Part shown: in pieces, positions 46,818-56,821 of the stretch
Numbering within the stretch: position 1 is the stretch's first letter
Layout: each line of letters starts with the position of its first letter
From: Malaya genurostris
Taxonomy: Eukaryota; Arthropoda; Insecta; Diptera; Culicidae
NCBI RefSeq assembly: GCF_030247185.1
Contig: NC_080570.1
Coordinates: 73,287,014 to 73,351,013, forward strand
Length of the DNA: 64,000 nt
Direction: 5' to 3'
Position numbers and translations under genes: made by a program
Notes under the pieces: model-generated
Seen by the model: only the letters and a program-made list of their open reading frames with translations
Told to the model about the DNA's origin: nothing
Database searches by the model: none

Positions 46818-48311
46818 CCGAAGTAGCAAATGAAACTTATTGAAATTTCAAGAGGTTCTACAATTGTTTTAGTATTGTTTTTAATGTTAGATAAGTTCAG
46901 AAAGATTTTCAAATATATTAAAATCGGTTGTGCAACTTATCACTGTTAAGTTTAACAATACTACCCAAAAAATCACTATAGAACAATTCAAAGTACATCT
47001 GAAACAATTGTGCAGCAAATCACGTTGCACTAGCAGTTATAGGAGCTCAGCAAAAATTTTTACATCGTCATGTAAAAACGAAGTAACTAAAACAATTGCT
47101 CAACTTTTCAAAAATTTTCTAAATGACTGTCATAATTGTATCCGACTCAATATACGCCGAAACGGTTGTTTATCTCTTGTGAAGAAAAAATAGTGAAATT
47201 ATACTCTCTTGTGAAGAAAAAATAGTGAAATTATACTGTTATTGGAAACCTCGCAGTAAAAACAATTTTGCAGCCGAGTCCGCATAGTCTTGGTTGCCTC
47301 ATGCAATATTAGGTCAGTGTGTGCAGATTTCTTCATTTTTAGAAACACAATTCGAAACTTGCAAATAAGTTGTACCAGATTTATCGGCTTGAAATGAACG
47401 GAAATCTTGCGACATGAAAATATTATCATAAAAGTTCCAGAAATACAGCATTACATCTGCAATGAAATCAAAAAACAATGAGATAGTTTGTATCCGGTTC
47501 ACTAAGATGAATGACTAAATTATATTGTTGTTTAAGTCAACTAGTTTGATAAATATAAAAACAACTATTTTGATAAAAATTAAAAACAAAATTTTTTTTT
47601 TAATATTCACACGTTTACATTTTCTTTTATTTGAGTGAAATAAATCATTACGTTGAGTAAACCATTTTCTTTTCAACACACTGTTATCCTCGATGCCATA
47701 TTGAAAAATATTGAAGAAAAATTCATTTCAAAATTTTTCAGATTAATTGAAACATCAATGTGATTAAAATCGTCTGAAAAGGTGTTTGATAGCTTTCTTA
47801 TACATATTTTGAACACTATTCCGATTATATTCATTGAGAAGAATATATTGTTATTTTCATAGAAATTGATGTGCAATCATCAAAACACGTACATTCAAAG
47901 GCAAAAAAAATTTCAGGCGTACGAAGACATGTTTCAACAAAAAAAAATGCAGTTCGTTGTCGATTTTCAATTTACTAAAACATGAAAGATCAATTCTACA
48001 ATATGTAGTATTACCATTTATTTATGTGCAGAATATTTTTAAAGTTCCATGTTTGTGTTACGAGCAGTTGCACTGAAAATCAAATGTGAAACTTATTCAT
48101 TAGAAATTATGTTTGTTATGTTTTTGTAAACATCAATTGAATTATGGTTTACATTACGTAGTAGTTCCCATGAGTTTCACAATCTTTTTTTCGCTGATTT
48201 TGTGAATAATGTTCGTAACAACGGAAGAACTTAAAGATATGTTGCACAACAAAGAAAAATTGCGCTTTTTCCATAACACAATAGTTACTAGAAGAGTAAT
48301 ATAAACTAATT
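46818..48311. repeat. Unclassified repeat R, copy 2b
   Basis: Duplicate of 38267-39760, including the 32-bp tandem at 47173-47236. Confidence 0.65.
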
Positions 48312-48344
48312 TGGGTGTGGTGTGATCTATTCAGTGAATCTTAG

Positions 48345-48727
48345 AAGCAGGGACGATGGAACAGATTTCACGAAGGTGTGGAGTGAAATTTGGGAGGATG
48401 GTCGGTAGGGTGGGTTTTATTGTTTGTTGAAGGAAAGAAGAAAAGTGATGAATTTCCAGGTGAGGAATTCTACACCCAAACATTTTCCAGGTGTGAAGTT
48501 CAGCATACTCCCAATAGGGCTTTCACCGCCCCTGCTCAGAAACATCGGATCGAGATGTTGACAAAAATAATTTGCGAACAGGTCAAAGATAATTTCGTGG
48601 CTGTAAGCAATCAAATGGGGCTGTAAGCAGAGTTTAATGAGCATGCATTCGAAAGTTGTATGATCGGGTTCTTATGAAGCAGTCATAAGGCAACACCTCT
48701 GTCATGATCCTGAACAAGAGGGTTTCC
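48345..48727. other. Single-copy DNA right of the duplication
   Basis: No recognised gene. Short open frames (for example 48390-48626) have no family features. The strings CCAGGTGAGGAATTC and CCAGGTGTGAAGTTC form a loose pair but no splice or domain logic follows. Confidence 0.4.
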
Positions 48728-48790
48728 TTTTTTTTTTATTCAATAATATAATATAATTTTAGGCACACTGTTTAAACCAAAAGGTTTATC
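48728..48790 (-). mobile_element. 5'-truncated 3' end of an I-like element
   Basis: On the minus strand CAGTGTGCCTAAA, then an ATTATAT stretch and TTGAATAAAAAAAAAA match the 3' terminus of the I-like element at about 54995-55039 (CAGTGTGCCTTAAA...TTGAATAAAAA). Only tens of bases are recognisable, typical of a dead-on-arrival copy. Confidence 0.5.
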
Positions 48791-48881
48791 TGATATATTC
48801 CCGCGAATCTTAAATGTCTTGCAGAGTTCTGAACGTATTTTCAAGCGCCAAATACAATATCGATATTTGCCGCTCGACGTC

Positions 48882-48894
48882 AACGAGCAAACCA
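48882..48894. repeat. Target-site duplication, left, I-like element
   Basis: AACGAGCAAACCA, repeated at 55040-55052 after the poly(A) tail. Confidence 0.85.
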
Positions 48895-49127
48895 TTGCCG
48901 TTTCAACCTTCCGAGCGAACGGACGTGATTTGGATTTACTGCGAAAGCATTGAAAACCAGTTGTGTGTGTGTGATAAAGTGGTCGGACGATATTGTGTGA
49001 TAGACAATAGTGCTTTTTCCTCTGAGAGGTTTTTTTTTTCGCATTATATAATAGAACAGTGCCTTATTGCGAGCGGTCGATCGAAACGGTACCGTTAGCC
49101 GATTATTGTTTCGCCGATCAAGGCCAA

Positions 49128-49202
49128 GTGTGAGGATTATAAACAAGCGGCCATTGTGTGAGGATTATAAATAAGTGTGCCTTTTCCTCTCGGAGGTTTT
49201 TT
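49128..49202 (+). repeat. Short tandem repeats in the 5' UTR
   Basis: GTGTGAGGATTATAAACAAG (49128) recurs as GTGTGAGGATTATAAATAAG (49156), period 28. CCTCT-GAGGTTTTTT blocks at 49017-49033 and 49186-49202 also repeat. Such 5' repeats can carry the internal promoter of non-LTR elements. 49146-49188 is the source of the inverted filler at 39792-39834. Confidence 0.6.
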
Positions 49203-49361
49203 GCACACCATCAAAGCGGCGATACGCCGATCGACGAAGTCCAGCTTGGTGTCCCCCGTTGGATCTTAGTTAAGTACCTTTACGTCGTTTATTTTTATTT
49301 CTTTATTTGACCATTATATTTCCCCCCGAATCATTTGTTTTTGCGCGGAAGTAGTTCCGCT

Positions 49362-50707
49362 ATGCCTATTTTAAATCCTGCCCCCCCCGCTCCCGATGTT
49401 CAAATGGAGACTTCCCTTGTCAGTAAAAAGTCCCGCATAAAGAGCTATCCTGATGGGCTCGCACTACCGGCCGGGCCTTACGCGGTCTATTTCCGGACCA
49501 AATCAAAGGAAAAAAACTGAATATTTTAAAAATATCGCGGGACCTGAATTCGCGATATAATACCATAAAAAGTATAGATAGAATACGGCCAGACAAGCTC
49601 AGGGTCCTGTTTACCAGCTCAAAACAGGCTAATGAGCTTGTTCAAAAGGATCCTTTTACGCTGGAGTACCGCGTCTACGTGCCAGCTCGTGAAGTCGAAA
49701 TCGACGGTGTGGTCACCGATTCGAGTTTGACTTGCGAGGATATTCTTAAGTACGGGGCGGGTTGTTTTAAAGACCCCTCACTTAAGAATGTCAAGATACT
49801 GGATTGCAAGCGATTGCATTCAGTATCGATCGCAGGGGATAGAACAAAGTCTTATCCCCAATCAGACTCTTATCGTGTGACCTTCGCCGGCACTGCTTTG
49901 CCCAACTACATCCTCTTGGACCGGGTTCGTTTGCCTGTTCGTTTATTTGTACCCCGGATAATGAATTGTACCAATTGCAAACAACTGGGGCATACAGCTA
50001 CTCATTGCAGCAATAAGCCACGTTGTGCTAACTGTGGGGAAGCTCATGCGGACGGCTCTTGCGGTAAGGATGCTGAAAAGTGTCTCTACTGTAAGGAGGG
50101 TCCGCATGACCTCTCTGACTGTCCCGCTTACAAACTGCGAGGAGATCGGATGAAGCGTTCCCTGAAGGAACTTTCCAAGCGTTCCTTCGCCGAGATGGTT
50201 AAGAGTGCCACCCCTCCTAAACAGGCAACGAATCCATATGCCTGCTTGTCAACTGACGAGAGCGATTCTGACGACCCTTTGGAAGGTCCATCTTCAGCGG
50301 TCCCTCATAGCTGTAGGAAAAGAATGAATAAATCTTCTCATAAGCTACCTAGTAAGGGTTCGAAGGTGTCTTCCGAAGGGCTTCGAAAAGTTACAGCTAA
50401 CGGGAATCGGGAAAAATCACCGAAGCAAAAAGCTCCTGGTCTCGGAAAACTCAATTCCGAGATGGAATTCCCACCGCTTCCAGGGACTAAAAAATCCCCA
50501 AGCGTCCCTGAAAATTCACCAGAGAACCAACTAGGTGCTGGACTTATAAAGTTCTCTGATGTTGTGGACTGGATTTTTACAACTTTCAATATTTCAGACC
50601 CTCTTAGAAGCATTTTAATTGCTTTCATGCCAACAGTAAAAACATATTTGAAGCAGTTGACTGCAAATTGGCCCCTTCTTTCAGCGATTGTATCTTTCGA
50701 TGGCTAA
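49362..50707 (+). pseudogene. I-like ORF1 (RNA-binding, three zinc knuckles), one frameshift
   Basis: It starts at ATG 49362 (a Pro/Ala-rich N-terminus) and runs to TAA 50705-50707. At an A7 run near 49509-49516 the frame shifts by one base; otherwise it is open. Three knuckles lie near 49966-50120: CTNCKQLGHTATHC, CANCGEAHADGSC and CLYCKEGPHDLSDC. A conserved LRGDRMKRSLKELSKRSFAEM segment follows (from about 50131), then a Ser/Lys/Pro-rich tail. This gag-like protein packages the element RNA. Its last 8 bases overlap the ORF2 start (ATGGCTAA). Confidence 0.85.
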
Positions 50708-53700
50708 ATCATCCACCGAGGTCACGGATCTAATCACTGTTTTACAGTGGAATTGCAGAAGTATTATCCCAAAAATAGATTCATTTAAATTTCTAGTAAA
50801 CAATCTGAAATGTGACGCATTTGCATTGTGCGAAACTTGGCTAACTTCTGAAATACCCTTAAACTTTCACGATTTTAACATTATTCGTCTGGATCGAGAT
50901 AATCCCTATGGAGGAGTACTTTTGGGGATCAAAAAGTGCTATTCTTTCTATCGCATTAACCTCCCCTCGATACCAGGTATTGAAGTTGTCGCATGTCATG
51001 TTACAATCAAAGGTAAGGACCTTTGCATTGCTTCCATCTACATTCCCCCAAGAGCCTCGGTTGGGCATCGGTGGCTCAGTGATATCGTAGAGCTCCTTCC
51101 TGCACCGACGTTGGTTTTAGGAGACTTTAACTCACACGGTACGGGATGGGGCTGTCTTCACGATGATAACAGATCAACTATGATCCATGATATCTGCGAC
51201 AACTTCAATATGACAATCTTGAATACGGGAGAAATGACACGGATTCCTGCACCACCAGCAAGACCAAGTGCGCTGGATTTATCCCTTTGCTCGACATCGC
51301 TACGGTTGGATTGCACGTGGGAGGTAATTCCTGATCCCCACGGTAGCGATCATCTACCGATCGTAATATCAATCACCAGCGGCTCAAAACCATCGAAGAC
51401 AATCAATGTTTCGTATGACCTCACACGAAATATTGATTGGAATAGCTATGCGACCTCGATATCTGAGAAACTTGAAAGAACTCAACAACTTCCTCCGGAG
51501 GAAGAGTACACGTTTTTGGCTGGCTTGATTCTCGACACCGCGACTCAAGCTCAGACGAAACGTGTACCCGGCGCGAAAACTAACATCCGTCCTCCCAACC
51601 CGTGGTGGGACAAAGAGTGCACAAATTTAAACGCGGAGAGAGCCTCCGCGTACAAAATATTCAGAAAAAATGGAACACCTGATAATTACCGGAATTACGC
51701 GGCGTTAGACGTTAAAATTAAAAACTTGATTAGAGCTAAGAAACGCGGTTACTGGCGTCGGTTTATAGACGGCTTAACGAAAGAAACATCTATGAGTACT
51801 CTTTGGAACACAGCCCGACGAATGCGCAATCATAACACCACGAATGAAAGCGAGGAATATTCCAACCGCTGGATATTCGATTTCGCTAAAAAAGTATGCC
51901 CAGACTCTGTTCCGGAACAGAAGATCACCCGCGCCGCGACACCAAATACAAACGAAACACCGTTTTCGATGGTAGAGCTCTCACTTGCACTCTTGTCATG
52001 TAACAATAAAGCCCCGGGATTAGACAGAATAAAATTCAACTTGTTGAAAAATCTGCCAGACCCCGCCAAAAGGCGCTTGTTGAGTTTATTCAATAAGTTC
52101 CTTGAGGACAACATTGTTCCACATGACTGGAGACAAGTGAAAGTGATCGCCATTCAAAAACCAGGAAAATCAGCCTCCGATCACAATTCGTATCGGCCGA
52201 TTGCTATGCTTTCCTGTATCCGGAAATTGTTCGAAAAAATGATTCTCTTCCGTCTAGACAATTGGGTCGAAACTAATGGCTTACTTTCAGATACACAATT
52301 TGGTTTCCGCAGGGGTAAAGGAACGAACGATTGTCTTGCGTTGCTCTCAACAGAAATTCAAATGGCATTTGCTCGTAAAGAACAAATGGCGTCAGTTTTC
52401 CTTGACATTAAGGGGGCTTTTGACTCAGTTTCTATAAATATCCTATCTGAGAAGCTGCATCAGCATGGTCTTTCGCCAGTTTTGAACAACTTTTTACATA
52501 ATCTATTGTCTGAGAAACACATGTATTTCGCGCATGGTGATTTGTCGACAATACGATTCAGTTACATGGGTCTTCCTCAGGGCTCATGCTTAAGCCCCCT
52601 TCTATACAATTTTTACTTAAACGACATCGATAAATGTATCAACACATCTTGCACGCTAAGACAACTTGCCGACGACAGCGTTGTGTCTATTATAGGACCC
52701 AAAGCTGGCAATCTGCAAGGGCCGTTACAAGATACTCTTGTCAACTTATCCACATGGGCTCTTCAAATGGGTATCGAATTCTCTACGGAGAAAACTGAGC
52801 TGGTTGTATTTTCGAGAAAGCGAGAACCAGCACAATTACAGCTTCAACTAGGGGGTGAAACCATAGCTCAGGTCTTCACATTTAAATATCTCGGGGTCTG
52901 GTTCGACTCCAAAGGCACCTGGGGATGTCACATTAGGTATCTGAAAAGAAAATGCCAACAAAGAATCAACTTTCTTCGTACAATAACCGGGTCGTGGTGG
53001 GGTGCCCATCCAGGAGACCTGATCAGGCTGTACCAAACAACGATATTGTCCGTGATGGAATACGGATGCTTTGGCTTCCGATCCGCGGCGAACACTCATT
53101 TCATCATGCTGGAAAGAATTCAGTATCGTTGTTTGCGTATTGCCTTGGGTTGCATGCAATCGACTCATACGATGAGCCTCGAAGTGCTGGCGGGTGTTCT
53201 CCCATTGAAAAACCGGTTCTGGGATCTCTCATATCGTTTGCTCATTCGATGCGACATTTTGAATCCTCTGGTGATTGAAAATTTCGAAAGGTTAGTTGAG
53301 CTTAATTCTCAAACCCGTTTTATGTCCTTGTATTTTGATTACATGGCTCAGAATATTAATCCTTCTTTGTTTGTTTCCAACCGTGCTCATTTCTTGGATA
53401 CTTCTGATTCTACTGTGTTTTTCGACACATCCATGAGAGAAGAAATTCGTGGAATTCCGGCTCACGTGCGCCCTCAAATATTTTTTATAATAAATTCAGA
53501 ACAGTCAACTGTGAAAAGGTGTTTTACACTGACGGATCAAACATCAACGAGTCCACAGGCTTCGGCATCTTCAATCAAAACATCACCGCTTCTTACAAAC
53601 TCAGTGATCCGGCTTCAGTTTACGTCGCAGAATTAGCTGCTATTCAGTACACCCTCGAGATCATTGAAACGTTGCCCAAAGACCATTACTTCATTGTCAC

Positions 53701-54370
53701 GGACAGTCTAAGCTCAATAGAAGCTCTCCGAGCAATGAAGCCAGGAAAGTATCCCCCTTATTTCCTGGGGAAAATACGGGAACATTTGAGTACTTTATCT
53801 GAACGGTCTTATTTAATATCGTTAGTCTGGGTCCCTTCGCATTGTTCCATTCCGGGCAATGAAAAGGCAGACTCATTGGCTAAGGTGGGCGCATTAGAAG
53901 GTGATATTTATGAAAGACCAATCTGCTTCAATGAATTTTTCAGTATCTCTCGTCAGAAAACTCTCGAAAGTTGGCAAACTTCATGGAGCAATGACGAACT
54001 GGGACGATGGCTACACTCCATTATCCCTAAGGTATCGACGAAACCTTGGTTCAAGGGGATGAACGTGAGTCGTGATTTCATTCGCGTTATGTCACGACTC
54101 ATGTCAAATCACTATACATTCAACGCACATCTCCGGCGTATCGGGATCGTGGAGAACGGGCTCTGCACCTGTGGCGACGGTTATCAGGACATCGAGCATG
54201 TCGTGTGGTCATGCGTAGAGTATCGCGACGCCAGGTCGAAGCTACTGGAATCCCTCAGGGCCCGAGGTAGACCGCCTGAGGTTCCGGTTCGGGATGTGTT
54301 GGCGAGTCGGGATAGTTCATATATGCTTCTCATATACCAGTTTCTCAAACACATTAATATACAAGTGTAA
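50700..54370 (+). pseudogene. I-like ORF2 (endonuclease, RT, RNase H), one frameshift
   Basis: ATG is at 50700, overlapping the ORF1 stop in AUGGCUAA. Endonuclease: LQWNCRS, LCETWL, GDFNSHG and SDHLPI. RT: YRPIAMLSCIRKLFEKM, SVFLDIKGAFDSV, GLPQGSCLSPLLYN and the catalytic LADDS near 52665. At AAAAGG near 53515 the frame shifts by one base into the RNase H: FYTDGSN, AELAAIQY, VTDSLSSIEAL and WVPSHCSIPGNEKADSLA, so the Asp/Glu/Asp/Asp set is present. A C-terminal CTCGDGYQDIEHVVWSC Cys-His motif follows. The stop is at 54368-54370. It would be active if the single shift is not real. Confidence 0.9.
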
Positions 54371-55039
54371 TCTGTTACATCTGGCTTAGAAAGTTCCTCC
54401 TATTTATCGACGTTGTTTCAACTGTGGCTAAGAATTATTTCTCAACTGCAGGTTCGACACTAACTTCCGCCGATTATCCCGATTCCTCATCTGTCCACCA
54501 TCTTCATCGGAACTAACAAGATCTTTTTGCTGTCACTAACCTTCGCTTCCCCCCTCCCCGTCTCTTCACCATCTCGATGTCAACTAATTAGATCTCTGTC
54601 GTTTTAGTCATTTCATTCCCATATCCCCTTTTTACTCCGTTTTCCGCAATATTTACTTCGCTATATTTTTTTTTTCATTTTCTTCTGTAACAACACCATC
54701 ATCGCCCACGGAAACTTATCAACAGCATGCGGGCCACCCGCCGGGTATTCGTAACCTGGGGGTGTTTCCCGCGGACCCACACGGACCGAAGAATGCGGCC
54801 AACATGAATATTCACCAACGCCATATGGAAGACTCTCATGAAATATTCAATTCACCGGCCGATCACCACATGAAGGCTGGATCTGCCAAAGTCAACCACT
54901 GCGACCCAAATATGACATTACTTAATGATACAACCCTAGTTTTAAGTTAGTCGTAAATTTTAAATTAGTAAAAGCCCTTGGCATCTTAGAGCTTAAGCAG
55001 TGTGCCTTAAACATTATATTTTTGAATAAAAAAAAAAAA
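54371..55039 (+). other. 3' UTR and poly(A) tail of the I-like element
   Basis: No coding frame. It ends TTGAATAAAAAAAAAAAA and then the target duplication. Confidence 0.8.
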
Positions 55040-55052
55040 AACGAGCAAACCA
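55040..55052. repeat. Target-site duplication, right, I-like element
   Basis: AACGAGCAAACCA, matching 48882-48894. Confidence 0.85.
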
Positions 55053-55324
55053 ATCTTCCCAACTGTCTATTAATTCAGTAATATTATTATTTTCTAATAA
55101 TAAACGTTTCACTCATTCACAAATAATCTAAACATAGCCGCTGTATTTTCATTTGAATTTATACAACATCAACTCAACTAACATCGCCATGATTTAGCAC
55201 AATTATATTCTGTAACATCTTCAGATGATATGATATATGATTTTGAACTGATTTTTTGAGTTCAGTCTGTCCAAACAATATATTGTTTTTAAAAGTAAAG
55301 CAACTGATTTTGATAAAAAGAATG

Positions 55325-55330
55325 TTTAAT
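55325..55330 (-). terminator. Possible polyadenylation signal of SCP-2
   Basis: ATTAAA on the minus strand about 83 bases past the SCP-2 stop, a common variant signal. Confidence 0.4.
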
Positions 55331-55412
55331 GACGAAATAACCAAACAAATGTTTTTAAAAATAAAAATGAACTAAATGACTTCCGTGACTGCAATGAAAG
55401 AACAGGTTTTTT

Positions 55413-55745
55413 TCACTTCAACGAAGCGATGAAGGGTTCCAGCAAGAAGATCAGCTCAACTTGTCCATCGACTTCCATCTTGTCCTGGGCCATAGCTTCC
55501 TTGGCAGGAAGAGCACCTGTTCCGATAGAGAACATGATTTCGTCGTCCATGGTTAAAGTAGCCTCGGCTTCGGCACTCGACTCGTACACCTTGACGTTCT
55601 TCAGATCCAGGATCCAACTTTTGACGACCTTGCCATCTTTGGTGATGTTGAATTTGTAAACGTGCTCGACCTGGCGATTACTCGGGTCAACTTTCTCCAA
55701 CCGTTTGGCGATTTTGGCGAACACTTCATCAGACTTCAATGACAT
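55413..55745 (-). CDS. SCP-2: Sterol carrier protein-2 (canonical SCP-2)
   Basis: 110 codons from ATG 55745-55743 to TGA 55415-55413, with no intron in the coding part. The N-terminus MSLKSDEVFAKIAKRLE, the central QVEHVYKF and SWILDLKNVKV strands, and the C-terminus from IGTGALPAKEAMAQDKMEVD to EPFIASLK agree at most positions with my memory of Aedes SCP-2. That protein is a cytosolic carrier with high affinity for cholesterol and fatty acids, expressed in larval midgut. Unlike genes A, B and C it lacks the coding intron; instead a 61-bp intron appears to lie in the 5' UTR. The frame is open a further 13 codons upstream, but without ATG. No lesion is seen. Confidence 0.97.
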   Translation of the reverse strand: MSLKSDEVFAKIAKRLEKVDPSNRQVEHVYKFNITKDGKVVKSWILDLKNVKVYESSAEAEATLTMDDEIMFSIGTGALPAKEAMAQDKMEVDGQVELIFLLEPFIASLK

Positions 55746-55896
55746 TTTGGAGGTTACGCTGGATTCGATCTGAAATCCGTACAATAAGACGATTAAAGTT
55801 GTCGATTTAAGTACGCAAGACTCACATTACCTTCAGAAGTTCAAGATGGACAACTCGATACTGATGCGTTCGTTTGATTTTCCGATTCTATTTAAA
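55746..55896 (-). promoter_or_regulatory. SCP-2 promoter, leader exon and 5' UTR intron
   Basis: On the minus strand TTTAAATA (55896-55889) is followed 34 bases on by an initiator TCAGT with its A at 55862. The leader exon would be 55862-55831, ending CTTCTGAAG|GTAATG. The intron 55830-55770 ends ATTTCAG, and the coding exon starts at 55769. A CTTATCAGTG (GATA-type) lies upstream near 55923. Confidence 0.6.
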
Positions 55897-55899
55897 CTA

Positions 55900-56529
55900 A
55901 GTGAATTCTTCTTTGGCGAACATCTTATCAGTGTGGATGGCTTAATTTGGTAGATTAGTGTACAATACGGTTCCTCGCACCAGCGTGGGATGCATATGTG
56001 GCTGTGTTATGGGTATATATCTGCAAGTTACAAAATTCAGCAGCGTTGGCAACTTGTTCAGTTGCAATAATTCTAATTCTTTTGAAATGTCGACTAGTTA
56101 TACAATATTTAACCAGCTCCAATGGATGGCAATTTTAAACCTAAAGTTTTTATATGTTTTTTTTAACATTTATTAAAAAAATTGAATTCACAAATTGTAT
56201 GTTTGAGTATGCACTAAATTGAGTGTGTTACGATATCGATTTTTAAATATATGCGAATGACCCTTACTTCTCGAATATGCATCGTATTATTCAAGGAAAT
56301 ACGAAAATATTTTTTGCTAAAGTGGACAATTAGTTAAAAAAATCGTGATTTGAAAAAATGAAAGATAAAAAAGATATATCAAAATTAAGAATTGTATAAA
56401 AACGTTATGAATTGCATCATTGTGAGCTGTTTTAGTTTTGCTTTTCTCATATAGAAAGGATATGAAAAATGTATGTACATGTGTATGAGTGTATGTGACA
56501 AATACTGTCACTCAATTTACTTGGTGACA
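55900..56529. other. Intergenic, no gene seen
   Basis: AT-rich upstream flank of SCP-2. The part from about 56440 (CTCATATAGAAAGGATATG) is another scrap of the dispersed mosquito repeat family. Confidence 0.45.
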
Positions 56530-56821
56530 GCTTAACCCAGGGGTTCCCAAACTATTTTGGGTCATGGACCCTTTTACTATTTTTAACTTAGGCTTCAATT
56601 CTTGCTTTTTTAATATTGATGTAAAATTTATGCGGATGGTCAAATAAACACAACTTTTTTAGCGTAAATATTTCAAATGACAACTTATATCAAACAATAG
56701 GGGGTCGATTTCTAGACATCGTCGACCCCCATAGTCAGTTTTCGTTTACGTCGACCTCCGCAAAAAAGATATCGACCCCAAGGGGTCTATATCGAACACT
56801 TTGGGAGCCCCTAGCTTAACC
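56530..56821. mobile_element. hAT-type MITE with 8-bp target duplication
   Basis: GCTTAACC at 56530-56537 and 56814-56821 brackets a 276-bp body that starts CAGGGGTTCCCAAACT and ends, inverted, with TAGGGGCTCCCAAAGTG. These are classic hAT ends. The interior repeats GTCGACC-type words and has no gene. It is inserted into the dispersed repeat tract between about 56440 and 57130. Confidence 0.85.

Larger units (their letters stand above)
39835..48344. repeat. Tandem segmental duplication, unit 2
   Basis: Direct copy of 31286-39793. It begins inside the hAT MITE and ends at GTGAATCTTAG, after which single-copy sequence starts. Confidence 0.95.
48895..55039 (+). mobile_element. I-like non-LTR retrotransposon, full length and young
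   Basis: A 13-bp target duplication (48882-48894 and 55040-55052) brackets a 6.1-kb element: a 5' UTR of about 467 bases, ORF1 with three zinc knuckles, ORF2 with endonuclease, reverse transcriptase and RNase H, a 3' UTR of about 0.65 kb and a poly(A) tail. RNase H plus a three-knuckle ORF1 points to the I superfamily (I or Loa-like clades). Each ORF has a single apparent 1-base frameshift next to an A run and no other lesion seen, so the copy is recent or the shifts are sequencing artefacts. Confidence 0.92.

Noticed and set aside
31286..48344. Reading the 8.5-kb repeats as LTRs of one giant element
   Set aside because: The units are directly adjacent with only 41 unshared bases between them, have no TG...CA ends or flanking target duplication, and contain ordinary genes and several unrelated transposons.
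48390..48626. 78-codon frame (+) next to the duplication
   Set aside because: No domain, alternative start only, and a comparable frame exists on the other strand.
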